Source: a virus. From it: a stretch of 22,883 nt of DNA. How positions within the stretch are numbered: the stretch's first letter is position 1; every line of letters begins with the position of its first letter. The translations under genes and the position numbers were made by a program. Below are positions 13,415 through 22,200 of this stretch, piece after piece. Under the pieces are notes generated by a model. That model was given only the letters and a program-made list of their open reading frames with translations. It had not been told where the DNA came from and made no database searches. Location: IMG/VR virus record IMGVR_UViG_3300032665_002541, positions 1-22,883 of that record. The stretch is one strand, 5' to 3'.

Positions 13415-14428
13415 TTACTTAAGGTTGTCGCCGCCTTTACTTAGTGGGCTCATCTTGCCAACCGTGTCTGCACCAAACTGCTTGGCAGTTGTATTGAGTG
13501 CTGCGTTTGGCTTATTGCCTTCCTTGTTTTCACGTGACATGCCGTTAGCATATGACTTACGACGATTGTCGGCCTTCATGTCTGGATCGGCTATCTTCAT
13601 GGCATCCATTGTATGCTTTGGAGCGTTTTCTAGCTCATAACCCTTGTGGTCTGGACCGGCACCAATGTCAACTGGCTTTGCACCAAAACGTGTTGTCTGG
13701 CTTGGAGGAGTTGGGCTGCGTGCATCATTGCCATCGCTCATGCCGCTTGAAGCTGCACCAACGTCCTTGGCAGGAACGCTTTTTTCCATGTTCTTGGTTA
13801 CAACTTCAAGATCAAGGCTCTCAGCAATGTCATCGAAGTCTTCGTCCATTTCCCAGGACTCTTCTTCATCCTCATCGCCCTCATCGTGGCCTTCATCCTC
13901 GTCGTCCTCGCCTTCGCCGTGCTCTTCGGCTTCCAGCTTTTCAAATTCAGCCTTTAGCTCAGCCAGCGCTGTTTCAAGATCGCTCATTTTGCCCATGATT
14001 GCTTCATGGTCTTCATGATCTTCGCCGTCATCCATTGGCATATCATCGCTGACGTCCATGTCCATTTCGTCGCCATCAACATCCAATGACAATTCATCCT
14101 CATCATCGGTGGTGGCCTTGAATTCGTCAAGGTTATCCTCGTTCATGGTCTCTTCGAAATCAATTTCGTTTTCCATGGCACGGATTTGTGCATCAACGGC
14201 TTCGCTGTGTGCATCCTGACCGCGTGCGTTTACCGCATTGCGGAAGTCCTTGCCTTCGTCGCCGCTACCGCCGATATCTTCTTCCATATCGTCGTCGTGG
14301 CTCATCATCTCTTCATGGATAGCACGGGCCTTTTCAATAAATACCTGGTGAAGAAGTTCCTTGGCCTTCTCATCATCGTTCTTGATAAGATATTCAAGAA
14401 CTTTGGTTAGCTTTGAATTGTTAATCAT
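13415..14428 (-). CDS. Acidic prohead core protein (gp67/gp68-like)
   Basis: This is a 337-residue, very acidic, low-complexity protein. The N-terminal helix AKELLHQVFIEKARAIHEEM (residues 17-36) matches the conserved start of prohead core proteins in T4-like cyanophages. Residues 60-205 are dominated by Asp and Glu with Met and His, interrupted by a short helix (KMSDLETALAELKAEFEKLE). DDIAE|S (about 200-205) fits the L/I-x-E protease code. The C-terminal third (220-337) is polar and disordered-looking, rich in Asn, Lys and Gly. Its place just before gp21, a strong AAGGAG seven bases before ATG and its own hairpin terminator support a late head-assembly gene. It is longer than the T4 counterparts (80-141 residues). 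Confidence 0.78.
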   Translation of the reverse strand: MINNSKLTKVLEYLIKNDDEKAKELLHQVFIEKARAIHEEMMSHDDDMEEDIGGSGDEGKDFRNAVNARGQDAHSEAVDAQIRAMENEIDFEETMNEDNLDEFKATTDDEDELSLDVDGDEMDMDVSDDMPMDDGEDHEDHEAIMGKMSDLETALAELKAEFEKLEAEEHGEGEDDEDEGHDEGDEDEEESWEMDEDFDDIAESLDLEVVTKNMEKSVPAKDVGAASSGMSDGNDARSPTPPSQTTRFGAKPVDIGAGPDHKGYELENAPKHTMDAMKIADPDMKADNRRKSYANGMSRENKEGNKPNAALNTTAKQFGADTVGKMSPLSKGGDNLK

Positions 14429-14469
14429 TTTGTAGCTCCTTTGTCAAAAGTGTGGGACAGACTCGGATT

Positions 14470-14477
14470 TATTTAAT
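14470..14477 (-). promoter_or_regulatory. Late-promoter-like box ATTAAATA upstream of prohead core gene
   Basis: ATTAAATA on the minus strand lies about 41 bases before ATG 14428 and is followed by an AAGGAG site. It is identical to the boxes upstream of gp21 and the portal gene. Confidence 0.5.
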
Positions 14478-14517
14478 CAAAATTAATAGATCACTGTTTA
14501 TCAATGTAAAAAATACC

Positions 14518-14533
14518 AAATTTGGCTAAATTT
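14518..14533 (-). terminator. Weak AT-rich hairpin after the tail fibre gene
   Basis: AAATTT, a 4-base loop, then AAATTT; on the minus strand GGTATTTTTTAC follows. It is the only terminator candidate between the fibre gene and the prohead core gene, but the stem has no G-C pairs. Confidence 0.3.
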
Positions 14534-14536
14534 AGG

Positions 14537-15655
14537 TTAAAACCCGAGATTAATGATGTAAACGGTTGTGCCCAACGGTGCGAGATTTGGGGTTGTTAAG
14601 GTCCCTCCACCAGGTAATGTAATCACCTGGCCGTTGCACAACGCCCAGCCTGTTGGAATCAATCCTGGGTTGTTCCACAGAATTATTCCTTGCTGTGGTA
14701 TCGCGTTGTTGTTATTGGCGCTTATGACCAGTCCGTTGGCACCAACCTGTACGTTGCTGTAAAATCCTGGCATTACATTGGATTGGGTGTTGATGAACAC
14801 ATTTGCCGTCCATGTTGCACCATTAGCCACCGTGTTGCCATTTACATCGCCTATGAAGTTGATGATCGAAGGTGGTACATATCCTAGTGCGGTCGTAACG
14901 TCCGTATTAACAAGTGCCGTAGCATCAGTTACGATGCCGTTTGAATTTACATAGACATTGGTAAACCAGCTTGGAATGGAAGTTACATTTGCGTTTGAAA
15001 TAACTTGACCTTGTAGGGCATCAATTAGCGTGGTTTCTATCACCGCATTGCTGCTACCGTCAAACACCACGTTGCCCTGCGCAGATCCTGTTAGTGATAT
15101 GTTTCTTCCGGTGGCCAATACATTTGCAGATGTTGCCGTACCTACAAACTGATAACCGTGTGGATCCGTGGCAAGGGTTATGCCAGGTGCGATGCCAGCA
15201 GGAAACCTTGTTTGGAATGGATAATTTGTATCACCAATCGTTGCATAGAGTGGCAGATCAGCCGGCGACAGTGCAAAATGACTTAAAGCGCTTACTATAA
15301 GGCCAGCACTAAACGATACCATGACCTCTACTTGCGGATTTACTGCTGTTATCAGTACCTGCGCTGTGCCTGCATCGCCATCAAACGGCGGCGATAAAAC
15401 CTGCCATTCGGCTCCATCATAAAAATTCATAACCGATGTGATTGAATTGTACCAAATTTGTCCTTGTATCGGACTGGCCGGTGGTGTGCTGCTGCTGAAA
15501 TTTTGGAGGAGATAGATGAAATTTTCATTCATTACCAGCCCAAAATTTACGCTATTTTGCCCAATTAATCCTAGGCTTGTGGTTGTTGTGTTGATCGTGC
15601 TGTTTGGTACGCTGACCAGAAAGCTACCATCATAGTTTAATATATTGTATGGCAT
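14537..15655 (-). CDS. Tail fibre protein with C-terminal collar-like domain
   Basis: This 372-residue protein is a probable receptor-binding or fibre subunit. The N-terminus (10-75) has the phage pattern INTTTTSLGLIGQNSVNFG, then NENFIYLLQNF, then SPIQGQIWYNS, common in structural proteins of marine myoviruses. The middle is beta-rich, with many Asn, Thr and Val (NVTSIPSWFTNVYVNSNGIV). The end IPQQGIILW, IPTGWALCNGQ, TTPNLAP resembles the phage tail collar domain (Pfam Collar) of short tail fibres. Its ATG overlaps the previous stop by one base (TAATG), with GGAGGA upstream. Finding a fibre gene between portal and prohead core genes is unlike the T4 order. Confidence 0.78.
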   Translation of the reverse strand: MPYNILNYDGSFLVSVPNSTINTTTTSLGLIGQNSVNFGLVMNENFIYLLQNFSSSTPPASPIQGQIWYNSITSVMNFYDGAEWQVLSPPFDGDAGTAQVLITAVNPQVEVMVSFSAGLIVSALSHFALSPADLPLYATIGDTNYPFQTRFPAGIAPGITLATDPHGYQFVGTATSANVLATGRNISLTGSAQGNVVFDGSSNAVIETTLIDALQGQVISNANVTSIPSWFTNVYVNSNGIVTDATALVNTDVTTALGYVPPSIINFIGDVNGNTVANGATWTANVFINTQSNVMPGFYSNVQVGANGLVISANNNNAIPQQGIILWNNPGLIPTGWALCNGQVITLPGGGTLTTPNLAPLGTTVYIINLGF

Positions 15656-15885
15656 TAGAACGCGGGTCCTCCAGTAACTGCACCTTCTTCTCCGGAACCG
15701 CCATAGATGATTTCAAGAAAATCACCGCGCATAAGTTCTTCCAAATCTTTTGCCGCTCTCATTTTTTTTAACCGATTTAGGTGTGTTAGGGTAATGGTGG
15801 GCTTGCGCGAGTCATCCGTTTGTCGCTGCATTATCCTATCGTTGTCGTTGTCTCTGTATGATGGATCTATTTCATTGGCATTCAT
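15655..15885 (-). CDS. Small head-region protein of unknown function
   Basis: This is a 76-residue protein. ATG 15885 is chosen over upstream in-frame starts because AGGAA lies about eight bases before it and because it begins after the portal stop; earlier starts would read back into the portal gene. The sequence is polar at first (PSYRDNDNDRIMQRQTDDSR). It then forms a basic helix (ITLTHLNRLKKMRAAKDLEE) with LMRGDFLEIIYG, and ends Gly-rich. Similar small proteins sit next to gp20 in marine T4-like phages, in the slot where T4 has gp67 (80 residues). I infer a head-assembly or portal-associated role from position only. Confidence 0.66.
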   Translation of the reverse strand: MNANEIDPSYRDNDNDRIMQRQTDDSRKPTITLTHLNRLKKMRAAKDLEELMRGDFLEIIYGGSGEEGAVTGGPAF

Positions 15886-15907
15886 TGCGGTGTTCCTCGT
15901 ACAGTAT

Positions 15908-18900
15908 TTATTGTCCAGGTGCAGGGCCCAACGCCCCCGTTGCAGCTTCCCCTCCAGGGGTTGCCACCGCACCGCCTGTTTCAGTTGGCGCCGGGGCTTC
16001 TTCAGCTGGCAGCTCTTGTCCAGGTACTTGGGTTTCATTGTTACCCTGCGGACGAATTCCTACGTTTTGTAGGCCAGGCTGGTCTTCGCTGCCTATCTGC
16101 ACACCGATCTTATCCTTGACCTTTTTGGCGTTTTCCTCTTTCCAGAGTTTTTCGTTTTCAAGTATGTCCTCGTCCGTCCAGTTTAGATATCTCTTCAGCG
16201 CAAATCTCTTGCTGATATATTTTGCTGCTTCTGTTTGTATCAAGCTTGAGAAAACCGTGATTTGCTCCGCGTCAAGTGCCATTTGTCTATACTGGCTAAA
16301 GCTTTGCGGTTCCCACATTTGCAATTCAAACGTATCGCTTTCAATTTCAATACCCCTTGACTTGACATAGAGCTTGAATTCCTTATCAAGCACAGGAGCC
16401 ATGAGATTCTGCAAACGCTGGCAAACCTTGGCAAATCTAAATTCCTGTACATATGCTGTGCCTACCTTGCCATCCGTGTAAGCGGTTGTGCCGTCTTCTG
16501 GGCCCGTTGGTAGATAGCTGCTGGGTATTCCAAGACCGCGGATCATCTTGTTGTTGAAATATTTCAGGTCGTCGATCTGTCCAAGATTCTCTCCTCCGGG
16601 CAGTGTTTCAATCTTGGTACCCTTACCTTCGCTGTTGGTGGCAAGGAAGAAATCCTCATTTATGGCTATTGGGCTGTAGGCAGCATCAAGTATACTATTG
16701 CATACGAACACGCCAGATTGCGTGGCAAAATTATGAAAATCATGATAAATTTCATTGCCATCGACGGTGATAGTTCCGGTGTCCATAGTTTCATCTAACC
16801 ATTCTATAGCAACAACTTTATGATTATACTGCGATGCTTTATTTTTGAAATCTGTCCATCCTTTATATCCAAATGAAGTCAGCATGGTATTTACGGTACT
16901 ACTTGTTATTTTTGTAATTTTTGCATTACCACGTTTATGCTTATTTTCATCTATCAATAAATCAAAAAATTCCTTATTAGCATTCAATACATCTGGTAAT
17001 TTTGATTTTGTAAGATTTTTATCTTGTTTAACCATGTCAGACAAAATAGATATGTGTCGTTGATTAAACGCTATTTTTAGAGATTTTTTTTGAATGTTAT
17101 AGCCAAATGATTTTGTAAAAGCTGACCATGATTTATAACCAAACGATTTGACTAATTTGGTTATGGTATCTTTTGAAAATTTATCACAATTAATTTTATT
17201 GAGCATTCCTTCTCTAGGCATGTTCAGTAATTTATAATGTTTCATAAACTCTTTATCATCTGACAATGCAATACATACTGCCTCTATATTAGATCCAACG
17301 TATGAGACCATCTCTATACATTTTGATAACATAAATTCATCAAATGAATTTGCCTGATTTTGAAACTTTCCTTCCGGATGTAATTTCAAATATTGAGTTC
17401 TATATTCAGATTTCTTTTTGATAAATTCTGCATAAGTTGACGATGTTTTCAAACGCTGCCAGTGAACAACCGCTGCTTTCGACATCTTTTCTCGTATCGA
17501 TGGGTTGTTTTTGTGTGCCAGTTTGATACTATTTGATAGTTTCACACCAAGTTCTAAATTATTTGCATATGCTGCTCTGACAGCTTTGGCATTCTTTTGT
17601 CTGTGTTCAAACTGTTGCTCAACAGTTAACGAATTCCACCATTCAGAATACTTGTTTGCGTGCAATTTAAAATGATCTGCGCCGTTCATGAATGCTAAAT
17701 TTTCTGGAGAATTATTATATTTGTTGTAATCTATATGATGAATAACTGATTTACGTTCATCAACAAAACGTCGGTCATATACTAACTCATTGTGCAAATT
17801 GATTAACTTAAAGTAATTTGCAACCATACGATGGGTAAATTCCCATTTTTTTGAAGCATGATTGAATAGTTGGTGATATTGCGGATCATCACTATTGCGG
17901 TTTTCATTTATTGATTCATATCTAGTTCCAAAGCTGATCAAGCTATCTTTGTTTATTTCAATATCTTTTGCTTGAATATTACCTTTACCCATAATTGGAA
18001 TTTTATGGTCTGGTGTAACAATCAAAGTTTGACCGTTGTCCAGTGTTAGTTTTATAACTTGTGTATGCGTTCTAGTCACACCTGCCCACGAAATCAATCC
18101 TGGAACAATTTGACCAGTTTTAACATCAACTGAATATACCCAATTTGTTGCGCCATTATTAAACTCGGTGATCAATTGAGATAATTTTAAAGATCTACCA
18201 TCAAGTAATGGTACTATTGTATCCAAATCAAGACATTGTCCGCCCCCGGTTCTATTAGGTATTCTGCGTTGATATATTTCATTTTTCATTCGCTCTATGA
18301 CCTGCTGGGCCCTGGGTCCGCTTAGGCTTCCGGTATCTATGTAAAACACGCGGCGTTCTGGGGCCCTGACAACTCGATAGATCAGGATACAGTCCTCGAG
18401 CAGATCCTTCTGCTTGTATACCTTGTAGATGCTTTCCAGTATGCTGGTACCAAACGGCCACTGGCTATCCATGCCTTCGCTTAGGCTGAGATGTACGACA
18501 TGCGTTGCATCAACGGCTAATTGGTTTGGTTGCAAATCAAATCGGCTTGTTCTGCTGCCTGGACTGCTGCCAATGCCATAGTTGATGGTTCCTGCGCCAG
18601 CCGCAGGGTTGCTGCTGCGAGGATAACCTCCAGGAAAGCTATAGTTGTCGTGTATCAACATGTTGCTGCCAACCAATGTGGTGAGATTTAGATCAAGGTC
18701 CTTGATAACATATTGTTCAGCGCTCTTGCCCTTGTCTTCGTTGACGATAATCTTTTCCACCTTGGTAGGATCAATCCAGATGAGCTTGAACGTTTCAGGA
18801 TCCCTTACGAAAATCTGATCGCCATATTTTAGGGTATTCCTGAATGCTCGCCATAAACGTTGCTGCCATCTATTCAGCTTGCACCATTGCTTGAGCATGC

Positions 18901-19231
18901 CCTTGAGGATTTTTATCTCTGTTTCCGTCATTGTATCGTTGTATATAAGCTGGAAAGGGTCGTCTTTTACCTCATAGTTCTGTACGGAATAATCCGCTAG
19001 AACATCAAGGCCTTTGCTTATTTCACTGTCAAGGTCCATTTGTTCATATTGAACATAGCGTTCGACCCGATTTGGAGCTCCGCTATAAACTTCCGGCAGA
19101 TAGCTTGCATACTTTGCACCTGAACCCGCTCCTGAACCACCAGATCCACCCGATCCGGAATGTTGGCTTAATTTTTGATTTAAACGTGTTTGGCTAGGTA
19201 CTGCCGAAAAATATTTCTTCCAAGACGCCAT
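15908..19231 (-). CDS. 20: Portal vertex protein, T4 gp20-like, interrupted by an intein
   Basis: The reading frame encodes 1107 residues; removing residues 333-845 (an intein) leaves a 594-residue portal, close to T4 gp20 (524). Portal features include YASYLPEVYSGAPNRVERY, the MLKQWCKLNRWQQRLWRAFR helix, GDQIFVRDPE, SLSEGMDSQWPFGTSILESI, and RAPERRVFYIDTGSL. After the intein come EDFFLATNSEGKGTKIETLPGG and IPSSYLPTGPEDGTTAY. The portal ring joins head and tail and passes DNA. The N-terminus has a Gly/Ser linker (25-38) and the C-terminus a Pro/Ala/Glu-rich tail, both likely flexible. AAGGG lies eleven bases before ATG, and late-promoter-like boxes are at 19259-19266 and 19285-19292. Confidence 0.95.
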   Translation of the reverse strand: MASWKKYFSAVPSQTRLNQKLSQHSGSGGSGGSGAGSGAKYASYLPEVYSGAPNRVERYVQYEQMDLDSEISKGLDVLADYSVQNYEVKDDPFQLIYNDTMTETEIKILKGMLKQWCKLNRWQQRLWRAFRNTLKYGDQIFVRDPETFKLIWIDPTKVEKIIVNEDKGKSAEQYVIKDLDLNLTTLVGSNMLIHDNYSFPGGYPRSSNPAAGAGTINYGIGSSPGSRTSRFDLQPNQLAVDATHVVHLSLSEGMDSQWPFGTSILESIYKVYKQKDLLEDCILIYRVVRAPERRVFYIDTGSLSGPRAQQVIERMKNEIYQRRIPNRTGGGQCLDLDTIVPLLDGRSLKLSQLITEFNNGATNWVYSVDVKTGQIVPGLISWAGVTRTHTQVIKLTLDNGQTLIVTPDHKIPIMGKGNIQAKDIEINKDSLISFGTRYESINENRNSDDPQYHQLFNHASKKWEFTHRMVANYFKLINLHNELVYDRRFVDERKSVIHHIDYNKYNNSPENLAFMNGADHFKLHANKYSEWWNSLTVEQQFEHRQKNAKAVRAAYANNLELGVKLSNSIKLAHKNNPSIREKMSKAAVVHWQRLKTSSTYAEFIKKKSEYRTQYLKLHPEGKFQNQANSFDEFMLSKCIEMVSYVGSNIEAVCIALSDDKEFMKHYKLLNMPREGMLNKINCDKFSKDTITKLVKSFGYKSWSAFTKSFGYNIQKKSLKIAFNQRHISILSDMVKQDKNLTKSKLPDVLNANKEFFDLLIDENKHKRGNAKITKITSSTVNTMLTSFGYKGWTDFKNKASQYNHKVVAIEWLDETMDTGTITVDGNEIYHDFHNFATQSGVFVCNSILDAAYSPIAINEDFFLATNSEGKGTKIETLPGGENLGQIDDLKYFNNKMIRGLGIPSSYLPTGPEDGTTAYTDGKVGTAYVQEFRFAKVCQRLQNLMAPVLDKEFKLYVKSRGIEIESDTFELQMWEPQSFSQYRQMALDAEQITVFSSLIQTEAAKYISKRFALKRYLNWTDEDILENEKLWKEENAKKVKDKIGVQIGSEDQPGLQNVGIRPQGNNETQVPGQELPAEEAPAPTETGGAVATPGGEAATGALGPAPGQ
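16697..18235 (-). mobile_element. Intein with HNH homing endonuclease in the portal gene
   Basis: This 513-residue in-frame insertion corresponds to portal residues 333-845. It starts with Cys333 after GGGQ. Splicing block A is CLDLDTIVPLLDGRSLK, and block B is LIVTPDHKIPI with Thr406 and His409. The C-terminal blocks are NHKVVAIEWLDE and DFHNFATQSGVFVCN, followed by Ser+1. The usual penultimate His is Cys844. Residues 495-524 form an HNH nuclease (VIHHIDYNKYNNSPENL, ADHFKLH). Two DNA-binding-like repeats with SFGYK cores at 696 and 786 follow. Base composition is strongly AT-rich: 27% GC at 16981-17040 against 53% at 18421-18480, counted by hand. This supports horizontal arrival. Splicing would restore RTGGGQ-SILDAAY in the portal. 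Confidence 0.93.
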
Positions 19232-19284
19232 TATGAAACTACCCTTGTTATATGGTGTTATTTACCATGCATTTATGCAGGTTG

Positions 19285-19292
19285 TATTTAAT
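19285..19292 (-). promoter_or_regulatory. Late-promoter-like box ATTAAATA upstream of portal gene
   Basis: ATTAAATA on the minus strand overlaps the TAA stop of the large structural gene and lies 53 bases before the portal ATG. A second box, GGTAAATA at 19259-19266, is nearer the gene and is followed by ACACCAT. Either could drive the portal transcript. Confidence 0.45.
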
Positions 19293-22200
19293 AAACAGTT
19301 CCGCTGGCGTTGTTTATTGCAGATGACACGCTGCTAAACCCATCCGTTTCAACGGAGATAAGCTTTTGAGTGTTTGCATTTGCGATCGTAAGCAGTTCAA
19401 TCATCTTATCAAATTGGCCTATTGTTTTGGCATAGTAGTCGGTGGTAGCCGAATCTATCGCTGCTGCAACAGATGGTGTTGGTGAAGCAGCAGGTACAAC
19501 AATAGGTGAACCTGACCCAAATATCGCTGCATTTAGGTCATGTAGCTGGTTAATCCCTGTTAGATCGAGATCACTTATGGCATTGATTGCGTTGACACCT
19601 CTAATGATGACGTTTTCGCTATCGGCAAATCGTTGAAAAACACTGACAAATCCATCAATATTCTTAAGTGTACGTGTGGTGTTACCAAAATCACCAAACA
19701 TTTCGTTAAGCTTGCTTATGGCTGTCAGCTTGTCCATGTTTATATTGATAGAAAATAAGGCTGCTAGTGTTCCTATGCCACCTATGATTTTTTCCTTGGC
19801 CTGACCAAATATTTCAAATAATTTTGTAAAACCATCTATATAACTAGGATCAACGGTGGCTTTAAACATTTTCCCAATGCCTGTTGATGAAAACATATCC
19901 AGCAATTGTGCAAAGGAATCAATTTTCTCCTTTGATACTGAAATATCCATTAAAGCCTGCAGGGCATTGCTGCCAGAAATTATCCTATCCTCGCCCTTGG
20001 CAAGCTCTGCAAACATTTTCACAAATCCTGCAACATAGTCAGGATCAACCGTGGCTTTGAACAGGCTGCCAAACCAAGTGGAGCTGAACATATCTGCAAG
20101 CATGTTCAATCCCGATACCTTATCCGATGTTATTTTTATTGAAAACATGGCAGCAAGGCTTCCAGCACCTGAGATTATTTGCTCCCTGCCTCGGCCAAGT
20201 GCTGCAAACATTCCGGTAAACTTACTGACCAATCCTGGATCGATTTCGCTGTGGAACATGCGATATAGCCAGCCGCCTAGATTGCCCGCACCTTTGCTGA
20301 ACATTTCGCTTAAAACCTTGAAGCCTTTTACCTTGTCTTCTGTTATATCATTGTCGCCTATTGCCCGCAATGCATTGGAACCTTTTATGATATCTTCCTC
20401 GCCATTACCAAGCAATGCAAACATATTTGTAAAATTGATTATCTTGCCATAATCAATCGTGCTGTTGAAAAGATTGTGCAATGCGCCACCTGCTGCTCCG
20501 CCATAAGAACTAAACATGTCAGTTAATCTTGCAATACCAGCCATTTTATCAGATGATAGATTGATGGTACCAAGTGCTGCAACCGTGCCGGCACCTTTTA
20601 TTATGTCCTCTTTTGCATCACCGAGTTGCTTAAATATCTTTGCAAATTCAGCAATTGCTCCACTATCAGCTGTCATGTTCATGAATGGCAAATCAAATGT
20701 CATGACGCTAGCGATCATTCGCAATCCCTTGGCTGTTTTTTCCAGTGCTCCTCCATCAATGCCTGCGATTTTTCCAATGCTCTCAACCATGCCGTTGATT
20801 GCAGCCGGTCCAGAATTTTGAACGGCCGTTGCAATACCTTCACCAATGCGTTCAATCGCATTGGCCATGACCTTTGAGCCTATCCATATAAAGGGTGCAG
20901 CCGCAGCAGCAGCGGAGAGTGCTATTGTTAACTCGCCAATGGCCGGTCCTGCTGCCAAAAGTGTTGCCCAGCTAACACCGCGCAAGGATGCAAATATGGT
21001 TCCTATTGCCGTACCAAATGCGGTTATGGCAGGAGCGGCCAAATTCATGGCATATGCAAAAGGTATCATTGCAGCACCAAACCCTGCTAGCAGCAGCTCG
21101 GCGATGCCAATGTCGACAACATTGGCTGCAAGTATGGCCGAAGTCGCTGCAACGGCCGTTGCAAATGTTTCCATACCAAGACCGGCGGCAACCATCACCA
21201 CGCCCGCTTTGGCCAGGCTGCTCCAGGATACGTCGTTAAATTCCTTCATGGCCTTGGCAAAGAGATACAGATCGCCTGCCAACCCTGCTATTGCAAGGGC
21301 ACCTAAGAGCACCCGAGGACTGCCAAAAGCTTCCACACCTTGCGCGATTTCCTTAAGAAGAGAGCCTGCGTATTTTGGTACCCCTCCTAATGCTTTTCCA
21401 GCACCTCCTAGCATGCTGCCCATACCTTTGGTGGCCGCACCAGGAAGCTCACCTAGGGCCTTACCTGCTCCTGTAAGTGCGCCTAATCCAGACGAGGCCA
21501 GGCGTTTACCCACACGCATGAGGCCGCCTATGCCCTTGCTGGAATACATGACCGCTAAAACGGTAGGAACCGCTGCGGTTACTATTTCTGCTATCGTACC
21601 TGTGGCGCCACCACCACTTATAACACCCGTGATTTTATTAACAAAGCCTGCCAAAGTTTCAAATGCGTAAGATACCATATCAACCGCGGGCAAGATTATA
21701 TTGCTTAGGGAAACCGCAAGCTTGTCAAAGGCGTTGCCAAATCTTGCAAATGCAGCAGTAACCCTGTTATTAACCGCTAGCGCACGTTCCGCCTCCGCCT
21801 TCCTTTGTTTTTCGTCATCAATCTCAGCATCGGTCATTTTTGATCGACGTTGCTGTGTTTCAGTAGCTTGGCGCGAAGCTTGGCTTAGTTCCGTGAGTTT
21901 TGCCGCAGCCTCTGGATATGTATTGGCCAGTTGTGCCAATTTCTGTCTGGTTTCTGGCGAATCTAATAGTTCAGCCATCCGCTCGGCAGCACCTGGTATG
22001 TTATTGCTGGCATCCCGGAAAGCATCACCTAATCCGCCAATGCGGGTTATAATGGTGGCCATGTCACCTGGTAGGGTTCCAAAGCTGCCGTGGGCAAGAC
22101 GTATTTGGGCAATCATGGATCCAAGTTCTGGCGCAACTTTATCACCAAATGTAGCACTAACATCAGCGAGGGTTTTATTAAATTGTGCAGCGTCCTCTGG

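Noticed and set aside
13552-14018. Plus-strand frames of 148 and 124 residues opposite the acidic core gene
   Set aside because: Ser/Pro/His-rich translations result from the repetitive Asp/Glu codons on the other strand; no start signals.
15886-16038. An upstream extension of the 76-residue gene to a 127-residue form
   Set aside because: The added part is the portal gene read in another frame, and the ATG at 15885 has a good ribosome binding site.
16697-18235. Portal insertion as a group I intron or a plain domain insertion
   Set aside because: The insertion is one open frame with intein blocks at both ends (Cys1, TxxH, terminal Asn-Ser). An intron would not need to stay in frame.
18279-18461. 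A 60-residue minus-strand frame within the portal gene
   Set aside because: Out-of-frame shadow of the conserved portal sequence.
20846-21670. A 274-residue plus-strand open frame opposite the large structural gene
   Set aside because: Its Ala/Pro/Ser-rich content is what the complement of an Ala/Gly-rich gene gives. There is no ribosome binding site or known motif, and the minus-strand frame is continuous through it.
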